From: Candidatus Cloacimonas sp. | GTDB taxonomy: Bacteria; Cloacimonadota; Cloacimonadia; Cloacimonadales; Cloacimonadaceae | Direction: 5' to 3' | NCBI GenBank assembly: GCA_035403355.1 | Contig: DAONFA010000021.1 | Span: forward strand, 1-22,943 | DNA: 22,943 nt | Part shown: positions 1-5,319 of the stretch, piece by piece | Layout: every line of letters starts with the position of its first letter | How positions within the stretch are numbered: the stretch's first letter is position 1 | The notes under the pieces: generated by a model | Told to the model about the DNA's origin: nothing | The model's input: the letters and a program-made list of their open reading frames with translations, nothing else | The model's database searches: none | Program-made: the position numbers and the translations under genes

Positions 1-14
1 TAAGGATGCGACAG

Positions 15-62
15 TTTGCAGATTTCGCTGCACAATTTGCAGATTTCGTTGTCACTTTGCAG
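15..62. repeat. short direct repeats at the left edge
   Basis: The 13-mer TTTGCAGATTTCG occurs at 15-27 and 36-48 (period 21), and a third partial copy TTTGCAG lies at 56-62. The plus-strand frame through it is open from the window edge to a TGA at 96-98, and one minus-strand frame is open too, so it could be the tail of a gene outside the window or a low-complexity intergenic repeat. I cannot tell which from this edge fragment. Confidence 0.55.
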
Positions 63-94
63 CAGCAACGGAATCTGTCTTGCGCTGTTTTTCA

Positions 95-123
95 TTGACA
101 ATATCCTCGGCTGCAGAAATAAA
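95..123 (+). promoter_or_regulatory. possible sigma70-type promoter for the DUF3467 gene
   Basis: A perfect TTGACA (95-100) is followed after 17 bp by AATAAA (118-123), which matches four of six consensus -10 bases. Another reading is TAAAGT at 120-125 with a long 19-bp spacer. The position, about 35 bp before the start codon, fits, but the -10 box is weak. Confidence 0.35.
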
Positions 124-158
124 GTAAACACTTTAATTAGAGAAAAAGGAGAATCCAA

Positions 159-470
159 ATGCCTAATCAACCCCCTCAAAATCAAATCCAGATTAAAATT
201 GATGAAAATGTAGGTGAAGGCACCTATGCCAATTTTTTTGTAATTACCAATTCCCCGTCGGAATTTATTATGGACTGCGGGCGTATTCTTCCCGGAATTC
301 CCGATGCCAGAATTTATACGCGGGTGGTAATGACCCCATCACACGCCAAACAACTAATGCAATTATTGGAAAAAAACATTGAAACTTATGAAAGTCAGTT
401 TGGTGAAATTAAAATTCACGGTCAACAGGATAACAAATCTGTCGGTTTTAAACCCGATTTTAAGAATTGA
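159..470 (+). CDS. DUF3467 family protein
   Basis: This 103-residue soluble protein matches the DUF3467 family, whose biochemical role is not established. The family pattern is visible: an EGTYANFF segment near residues 19-26, the SPSEFIMDCGRILPG stretch near 34-48, and a TRVVMTPSHAKQLMQLLEKNI helix region near 54-74, ending in YESQFGEI. There is no signal peptide or membrane segment. The start is supported by an AAGGAG ribosome binding site at 146-151, eight bases (152-158) upstream of the ATG with a clean gap. It stands alone, with about 900 bp separating it from mraZ, so it is probably not part of the dcw operon. Family membership is recognised by pattern; any function would be guesswork. 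Confidence 0.85.
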   Translation: MPNQPPQNQIQIKIDENVGEGTYANFFVITNSPSEFIMDCGRILPGIPDARIYTRVVMTPSHAKQLMQLLEKNIETYESQFGEIKIHGQQDNKSVGFKPDFKN

Positions 471-491
471 GGTTTAATATAATTATATAGT

Positions 492-515
492 AAAAAATCC
501 AGTGTTATTACTGGA
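492..515 (-). terminator. minus-strand intrinsic terminator-like hairpin
   Basis: Read on the minus strand, TCCAGT (515-510) pairs with ACTGGA (503-498) around a six-base loop and is followed directly by six T residues (497-492). The stem is short (6 bp). No accepted minus-strand gene precedes it, so it would end either an unannotated RNA or nothing. It lies inside the last codons of the doubtful 62-codon minus frame. Confidence 0.45.
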
Positions 516-520
516 CAAGC

Positions 521-543
521 CCTTCCTGTGATAAACAGGAAGG
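521..543. other. 9-bp perfect hairpin
   Basis: CCTTCCTGT (521-529) and ACAGGAAGG (535-543) form a perfect 9-bp stem with a five-base loop. No T-run follows on the plus strand. On the minus strand it lies just before the terminator-like hairpin at 492-515, so the two could form the 3' end of one structured transcript. Confidence 0.6.
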
Positions 544-744
544 CAAACAAAATTTATGGGCATAACCGCTTTGGCAACCCAAAAAATGCAATCCGGAGAA
601 AGATAGTTACCGAATTCTTTCTCTACCAATGAGTTTGTGGAACGATTATAACAGATACCGATTTTCTTCACTTGCCTTTTTGGGCAAACTAATGCTTCCC
701 AACAAAATCCCGAAATTCTTCCTGTAACATTCCGATATGACTCT

Positions 745-780
745 CGTATCGTTCCCGTATCGCGATATGGGAACGATACG
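745..780. repeat. 36-bp near-perfect palindrome
   Basis: Arms CGTATCGTTCCC (745-756) and GGGAACGATACG (769-780) are exact reverse complements. The centre TATCGCGATA (758-767) is itself palindromic, so only the 757/768 pair mismatches. A competing 11-bp stem pairs TTCCCGTATCG (752-762) with CGATACGGGAA (774-784). Possible roles are a dispersed palindromic element, a binding site for a dimeric protein, or RNA structure. Confidence 0.8.
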
Positions 781-1090
781 GGAATCTCACCAGCAGGATA
801 GCGGAAACAAGAAGGGAAAAATAAAATTGGGCAAAACCTATAGTTTCCGTTCTCTTTCCGGGCAAGAAGAAATCTATTTTTTATTATTCCTGCTAAAGGA
901 TGAAGTTAATCCCGTTATATCTGAACAACCGCTATTTCAAAACAGAAATTAGATTAATTTTTAATTTCGGGTGCTCTGTAATTTAAAAAAATCAGCGTAA
1001 CTTGCTGGAAATAAACAAATAAGAACGATTCATCCGAAAAAAAAATTGCAGTAATTTATTATTTATTGCCACCCAAAAGCTTACAACTAT

Positions 1091-1120
1091 TTGACAAGGT
1101 ATAGGATTACGGAGTTTAAT
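1091..1120 (+). promoter_or_regulatory. upstream promoter candidate for the dcw operon
   Basis: TTGACA (1091-1096) and TTTAAT (1115-1120), separated by 18 bp, match 6/6 and 5/6 of the sigma70 consensus. It lies about 125 bp upstream of the stronger promoter at 1219-1247 and points the same way, so the cluster may have tandem promoters. Start sites are inferred, not seen. Confidence 0.45.
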
Positions 1121-1218
1121 GTTTTAATTATTTGGCAAACAACAAGATAAACATTCAAGCATCAGGGAATGAGCAGGAAAAGATAATTTAGAAATATAAA
1201 AAAAAGTGCATTTTGGAC

Positions 1219-1247
1219 TTGACAAGAAAAACATTGTGTCATATAAG
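1219..1247 (+). promoter_or_regulatory. main dcw operon promoter upstream of mraZ
   Basis: A perfect TTGACA (1219-1224) is followed after the ideal 17 bp by TATAAG (1242-1247). Transcription would start near 1254, giving mraZ a leader of about 115 bases. This is the best promoter match I found in the window and is placed where the family's autoregulated mra promoter is expected. Confidence 0.7.
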
Positions 1248-1253
1248 AACCAC

Positions 1254-1293
1254 AGAATGTCAGAGAAACTCAAAAAAACTCAAGGTGGTTCAC
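1254..1293. promoter_or_regulatory. 10-bp-periodic repeats, possible MraZ operator
   Basis: The triplet TCA recurs at exactly 10-bp steps (1260, 1270, 1280 and 1290). The two middle units are near-identical, with AAACTCAA at 1266-1273 and 1276-1283. On the minus strand the units read as TTGAGT-type boxes. Known MraZ operators are short direct repeats with a 10-bp pitch close to the mraZ promoter. The position just after the predicted start site fits autorepression, although the box differs from the TGGGN units of Escherichia coli. Confidence 0.4.
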
Positions 1294-1331
1294 AGGAATG
1301 AGACAAAAAAGCACGGACACTACAGCAAAAA

Positions 1332-1352
1332 CCGGTATTTCTATGAAACCGG
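1332..1352 (+). other. small hairpin in the mraZ leader
   Basis: CCGG (1332-1335) and TTTC (1338-1341) pair with GAAACCGG (1345-1352), leaving a two-base bulge and a three-base loop. It ends just before the A-rich ribosome binding site of mraZ. It might shape translation initiation, but the stem is short and no alternative structure is obvious. Confidence 0.35.
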
Positions 1353-1354
1353 GA

Positions 1355-1362
1355 AAAAAGGA
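1355..1362 (+). promoter_or_regulatory. mraZ ribosome binding site that decides the start
   Basis: The A-rich AAAAGGA element here touches the ATG at 1362, which is too close for initiation there, but leaves eight bases before the ATG at 1371. This favours the downstream start, which also gives the usual short MraZ N-terminus. Confidence 0.6.
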
Positions 1363-1370
1363 TGTCAGCT

Positions 1371-1811
1371 ATGTCTGGTGAATTTCTTGGTATCTTTGAA
1401 AATGCTGTGCACAAACAGCGAGTAATTATTCCGGCAGCTTTCAAAAAGAAATTTGCAGAAGAATCCGAAAAAAAAGTTGTGGTTACTTTAGGTCCCAATG
1501 ACACGATAGCAATTTATCCTCTGGATTGCTGGAAAGCTACCCTGGAACGCTTAAAAAACGGAGATGAGCATTCTCATAAGCTAAGAACGCAATTGATAGA
1601 TTTTGCAATGACAGAACAGGAATTGGAAGGACCGGGTAGAGTTCGTATTCATGAGATATTACTCAACGAAGTTAATATTACCGATAAGGTTGTAATTAAA
1701 GGAGAGGGGCATTATATATCTCTTTGGAATCCAAAGGTTTATAGTGAAGTGCGTGCCGGTAAACTAAATTTACATCGCAAGCAATTCTCATCTGAGGATT
1801 ATCAATTATGA
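1371..1811 (+). CDS. mraZ: transcriptional regulator MraZ
   Basis: MraZ is a DNA-binding protein of the SpoVT/AbrB fold that forms rings and represses the dcw promoter by binding short direct repeats. This copy has 146 residues from the chosen ATG, the family's usual size. Two half-domains are visible: GEFLGIFENAVHKQRVIIP at the N-terminus and an LEGPGRVRIHEILLNEVNI stretch in the second half, followed by a SLWNP segment. In both halves the Asp of the family's DxxxR motif is changed (Val in the first, Glu in the second) while the Arg stays. An in-frame ATG at 1362 exists, but its Shine-Dalgarno spacing is poor. The stop overlaps the rsmH start (ATGA). It is first in the operon, behind the promoter at 1219-1247, consistent with autoregulation. 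Confidence 0.93.
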   Translation: MSGEFLGIFENAVHKQRVIIPAAFKKKFAEESEKKVVVTLGPNDTIAIYPLDCWKATLERLKNGDEHSHKLRTQLIDFAMTEQELEGPGRVRIHEILLNEVNITDKVVIKGEGHYISLWNPKVYSEVRAGKLNLHRKQFSSEDYQL

Positions 1812-2788
1812 GTTTCCATACTCCGGTGATGGTGCAACAGTGCCTTTTTTATCTCAATTTGAGAGCCGGGAAAATATATGTGGATGCTACAACCGGAGGC
1901 GGGGGACATAGTTTAGCCCTTTTACAGAGGCAACCGGAGGTTAAATTATATTGTTTTGACCAGGATACGGAAGCAATTGAAGAAGCAGGAAAAACTCTTG
2001 GTTCCTATCCAAATGTGGAATTGATAAAAGCCAATTTTAAGCAACTGAGAACAGAGCTTGCCTATCGTAAAGTGAAAGGAATTGATGGCATTTTGTTTGA
2101 TTTAGGTGTTTCTTCCCGGCAGCTGGAAAAAGCAGAGCGCGGTTTTAGTTTTGAAAAAGATGCTCCTTTGGATATGAGAATGGATACAGACCTGAAATAC
2201 TGTGCTTATAATGCAGTGAACGAATTGGATACAAAAACTCTGGCTACTATCTTCAGGAACTATGGAGAAGAACAAAATGCAATGCGCATAGCCAAAGCTA
2301 TTGAAAAAGCCCCAAAACCTATAAAGACCACCGGGGCACTGGCGAAAATTGTGGAAAGCATTGCCGGAAAAGGCACCAAGGCATCTCTTAAAAGCAAGGT
2401 GCGAATTTTTCAGGCATTGCGGATATATGTGAATAAAGAATTAGAAGTTCTTTCTACAGCATTACAGGATGCCATCAATATATTGAATCCCGAAGGCAGA
2501 ATAGTTGTGCTCAGCTATCACTCTCTGGAGGATAGAATTGTGAAACAGACCTTTAAGAAAGCAGAACAGGAAAATTCTTATCCGCAGAATTCTTTAGGGA
2601 GTAATTATCACTATCAACAGTTAGAAATTTTAACCAAAAAACCTGTAAGAGCCGAAGAAGAGGAAATAGCTTCCAATTCGCGTTCCCGAAGCGCAAAGTT
2701 ACGCGCTGCTGAAAAATTACAGCGGGAAAATCGGGAAATAAAAAATAACCTGAAACAAAAGCGGCAAAACGCAGAGGAGGAAAAATGA
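1808..2788 (+). CDS. rsmH: 16S rRNA (cytosine-N4)-methyltransferase RsmH
   Basis: RsmH (MraW) uses S-adenosylmethionine to methylate N4 of C1402 in the decoding centre of 16S rRNA. The 326-residue protein opens with the family's HTPVM segment, followed by the SAM-binding DATTGGGGHS loop at residues 26-35. DGILFDLGVSSRQLE lies near 94-108 and the APLDMRMD segment near 121-128. The late SYHSLEDRIVK motif lies around 239, and an SNSRSRSAKLRAAEK segment precedes a charged, lysine-rich tail slightly longer than usual. The start overlaps the mraZ stop by four bases and a GAGGA ribosome binding site (1795-1799) precedes it. The end overlaps ftsL by four bases. Translational coupling with its neighbours is likely. 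Confidence 0.97.
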   Translation: MSFHTPVMVQQCLFYLNLRAGKIYVDATTGGGGHSLALLQRQPEVKLYCFDQDTEAIEEAGKTLGSYPNVELIKANFKQLRTELAYRKVKGIDGILFDLGVSSRQLEKAERGFSFEKDAPLDMRMDTDLKYCAYNAVNELDTKTLATIFRNYGEEQNAMRIAKAIEKAPKPIKTTGALAKIVESIAGKGTKASLKSKVRIFQALRIYVNKELEVLSTALQDAINILNPEGRIVVLSYHSLEDRIVKQTFKKAEQENSYPQNSLGSNYHYQQLEILTKKPVRAEEEEIASNSRSRSAKLRAAEKLQRENREIKNNLKQKRQNAEEEK

Positions 2789-3141
2789 GGGGAAGAATTC
2801 TGATTCTTGTATCCCTGTTTGCAGTAGTGTTTTTTCTCAGTTTTTATAATAACAACCGCATAGTGAAATATACCAGAACAATTTCTGCTTTGGAAAAGAC
2901 CTACTATGCGGACAAAAACATTAATACAGAATTACTGGTTGAATATGACGATTTACGCAGCGGGAGACATATTGCTTCTTTGGTGAGAGTAGAATTGAGC
3001 AATTTTATTCCCGATCAGGAAGCAGGAAAAATAATCTATGTGCACGAGCCCTCTCCCAAGCAGGAAAAGAAGAACTATTGCATCATAGACCTGTTGGCTA
3101 AAAAAGCAGAAGCAAAGAATGTGCAGATTTTACTGGATTAA
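2785..3141 (+). CDS. ftsL: cell division protein FtsL
   Basis: This 118-residue bitopic protein is assigned as FtsL mainly by position between rsmH and ftsI and by architecture. It has a very short cytoplasmic N-terminus, one membrane helix at about residues 4-21, then a periplasmic segment with helical, coiled-coil-like character (about 30-55) and a conserved-looking RHIASLVRVELSNF part. FtsL forms the FtsQLB complex that activates FtsWI. No FtsB is encoded next to it. The sequence is poorly conserved across bacteria, as is normal for FtsL, so homology is not proven by motif. The C-terminal 30 residues are lysine-rich and variable. A GGAGG ribosome binding site precedes the ATG inside the end of rsmH. 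Confidence 0.8.
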   Translation: MRGRILILVSLFAVVFFLSFYNNNRIVKYTRTISALEKTYYADKNINTELLVEYDDLRSGRHIASLVRVELSNFIPDQEAGKIIYVHEPSPKQEKKNYCIIDLLAKKAEAKNVQILLD

Positions 3142-3144
3142 AAA

Positions 3145-5319
3145 ATGAAATCCCGTTTCTATTTTTTGGTAGTAATCTTTTCTCTGGCAGCTGTTCTCTG
3201 GACGGTATATCTTTTCTGTATTCAGATATTAGACCCCTTTCATTTGGCAGGAGCAAGAAGAATGCGCTATACACCCAAAAAAGAAATTCTGATTCCGCGC
3301 AGGGGTTCCATTCTGGACGCCAAAGGAAATTTGTTAGTAAGCTCAATCAGCTATTACCAGATAGATGTTGACCGGGCATCTATAGCTTCCTGGGCAAAAA
3401 GTGAAAAAATACCTTATGAAAAAGCACTGGAGATGTGCGCTACTATAATTACTACCCAAACCACTTTAAGTAAAGAAGAAGTGCTGAAAAAATTAACTAA
3501 CGGCAATAAACTTACTTCTATCCAAATTAGCAATAAAATAAGCGAAGTAGAACTGGATAGGTTAATTAAGGATTTTCAGGCAAAAGATATGCCTGGCTTA
3601 ATATATAGCTTTGCTTCAATGAAAAGGATATACTCCAAAGATATTCTGGCAGCCAGAGTTCTGGGCTCGGTTAATGAAATTTCCAATGGCTATGATCCGG
3701 CAACTAATAGTAAATCGCTTTATAAGCTATCCGGTGTATGCGGAATTGAATCTACCTACGATAAATTTCTCTCCGGAAATTATGGCTGGAAAGAAGTTGT
3801 TCTGGATGCGAATCATCAACCGGTGCCCTATCCCAATTTGCATTCCAAAAAGCCGGAAGATGGAATGAACCTGTGGCTGACGATAGATTCCCAAATTCAA
3901 GAAATTGTGGAAAATGCCCTCTATGAAGGGATAGAGCAATATGGAGCCAAAAATGGTGGTGCTATTGTGATGGACCCCAATACCGGCAAAATTTTGGCTA
4001 TGGCAGGTGTTTCTGGAGAAGATAAAACCGAAGACCCGAATTTAGTGAGAGTAAAATCTAATATTGCGGTCAGCTTTATGTTTGAACCTGGCTCTACAAT
4101 GAAGCCGTTAACAATTCTACCGGCAATTCAGCATAAATTAGTTAAGCCCACGGAAAAAATTCAGTGCGGTAGATATCAAGTTGGAAGAAGAGTTATTTCC
4201 GATACTCATCAATATGGAGAATTAACTCCCCGGGAAATAATTACTAAATCCAGTAATGTGGGAATTGCCAAAATAGCGGAAAGAATAGGTTCTACACGAC
4301 TATACGAAAATTTCATTGCTTTAGGTTTTGGGCAAAAAACCGCATTAAATATGACAGGCGAATCCAGTGGAATGTTTGCCAAGTTACAAAATTGGGATGG
4401 TTATACATTGCATTCAGTAGCTTTCGGTCAGGCAATTTCCACAACCGCTTTACAGCTTGCCACTGCTTACAGTGCTGTTGCCAATGGCGGAAAACTGATG
4501 AAACCTATTATTGTAGAGTCCATCAGAGATGACGAAGGAAAAATTGTTGAACAGTATGAACCCTCGGTTTTACGAACTGTTTCTACTCCTGCTGTTACTG
4601 ATACCGTAAAATCGTATTTGCAGGGAGTTGTGGATTCAGGAACTGCCAGGCATATAAAAATGGATTACATTCAAGTTGGGGGTAAAACCGGAACCGCACA
4701 AAAAAACATTGCCGGAACCAGGGGCTATAGCGAAGGCAAATATAGTTCTGTATTTGTAGGAATGTTCCCGATAGAAAAACCCCAGATGGTAGTAGTTGTT
4801 TTTTATGATGAACCGGCTCCAGGTTTTCATTTTGGCAGCACCAGCAGCGCTCCAACTTTTAAAAAGATTGTAGAAAATATTCTCTTTATGCCCGATTGTC
4901 AGATTTTACCCTATAATGAACGCCTGATGCAAACAACACTTACAATGCCGAATCTAATCGGGATGCATCTTTTTCAAGCAGAAAGTTCTCTTAATCGTTA
5001 CGGATTTCAATATAAAGTTGAGGGACCCGATTCTGCTTCAGTAGTTATAAATCAATTTCCCAAGCCAGGCGTAACTGTTGATCCGCATTATCCGATAACT
5101 CTGAAAATAGGACCTAACGCAGATAAAAAAGCACCGGTGCACGAAACAGGAACGATGCCCAATTTAGTAGGTTTAACTTTGCGGGAAGCGTTAAAACAGG
5201 CATCCGTTCAAGGATTGGCAGTAAATATTCAAGGTTCGGGTATAGTTCGTTCTCAATCCGTTCTTCCAGGAAGTAGAATTCTTAAAGGAAGTAAATGCTA
5301 TCTGGAGGCAACTCTGTGA
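3145..5319 (+). CDS. ftsI: FtsI-type penicillin-binding protein with two PASTA domains
   Basis: Septal class B transpeptidase that cross-links peptidoglycan in the periplasm with FtsW. The 724 residues comprise a membrane anchor at about 5-27, a pedestal/dimerisation domain beginning with an IPRRGSILD segment (50-58), and the transpeptidase domain. Its three active-site motifs are SxxK (S317-TM-K320), SxN (S369-S-N371) and KTG (K514-T-G516). Two PASTA repeats follow, at about 600-657 and 669-724, each starting with a TMPNL motif. Tandem PASTA tails are typical of PBP2x/SpoVD-like proteins and absent from the Escherichia coli FtsI. The gene starts three bases after ftsL. Its 3' end overlaps the murE-murF start, by 4 or 25 bases depending on that start. 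The catalytic motifs appear intact. Confidence 0.95.
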   Translation: MKSRFYFLVVIFSLAAVLWTVYLFCIQILDPFHLAGARRMRYTPKKEILIPRRGSILDAKGNLLVSSISYYQIDVDRASIASWAKSEKIPYEKALEMCATIITTQTTLSKEEVLKKLTNGNKLTSIQISNKISEVELDRLIKDFQAKDMPGLIYSFASMKRIYSKDILAARVLGSVNEISNGYDPATNSKSLYKLSGVCGIESTYDKFLSGNYGWKEVVLDANHQPVPYPNLHSKKPEDGMNLWLTIDSQIQEIVENALYEGIEQYGAKNGGAIVMDPNTGKILAMAGVSGEDKTEDPNLVRVKSNIAVSFMFEPGSTMKPLTILPAIQHKLVKPTEKIQCGRYQVGRRVISDTHQYGELTPREIITKSSNVGIAKIAERIGSTRLYENFIALGFGQKTALNMTGESSGMFAKLQNWDGYTLHSVAFGQAISTTALQLATAYSAVANGGKLMKPIIVESIRDDEGKIVEQYEPSVLRTVSTPAVTDTVKSYLQGVVDSGTARHIKMDYIQVGGKTGTAQKNIAGTRGYSEGKYSSVFVGMFPIEKPQMVVVVFYDEPAPGFHFGSTSSAPTFKKIVENILFMPDCQILPYNERLMQTTLTMPNLIGMHLFQAESSLNRYGFQYKVEGPDSASVVINQFPKPGVTVDPHYPITLKIGPNADKKAPVHETGTMPNLVGLTLREALKQASVQGLAVNIQGSGIVRSQSVLPGSRILKGSKCYLEATL
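5304..5308 (+). promoter_or_regulatory. ribosome binding site favouring the GTG start of murE-murF
   Basis: A full GGAGG lies seven bases before the GTG at 5316, whose last two bases overlap the ftsI stop (GTGA). The upstream ATG at 5295 has its own weaker AAAGGA (5284-5289), so it remains possible and would add seven residues. Confidence 0.55.

Larger units (their letters stand above)
471..1218. other. long non-coding stretch with several inverted repeats
   Basis: No convincing gene lies between the DUF3467 gene and the mraZ promoter. Two short open frames (483-671 minus, GTG start; 737-952 plus, ATG start) lack good ribosome binding sites and recognisable motifs. The stretch holds two hairpins (498-515, 521-543), a small dyad (TTGCC 672-676 with GGCAA 683-687), a 36-bp palindrome (745-780) and, near its end, a promoter-like pair at 1091-1120. 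From about 950 to 1090 it is simply AT-rich and I see nothing specific there. The density of structure suggests a non-coding RNA, a dispersed intergenic repeat, or both. Confidence 0.6.

Noticed and set aside
483..671. 62-codon minus-strand open frame
   Set aside because: GTG start with a poorly spaced ribosome binding site, no recognisable motif, and it runs through a terminator-like hairpin. Treated as part of a structured non-coding region.
737..952. 71-codon plus-strand open frame
   Set aside because: No Shine-Dalgarno, the palindrome makes up its first codons, and there is no recognisable domain. Weak evidence for a protein.
1213..1425. 70-codon plus-strand frame over the mraZ promoter
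   Set aside because: It covers the promoter, the leader and the start of mraZ in another frame, and its composition is not protein-like.
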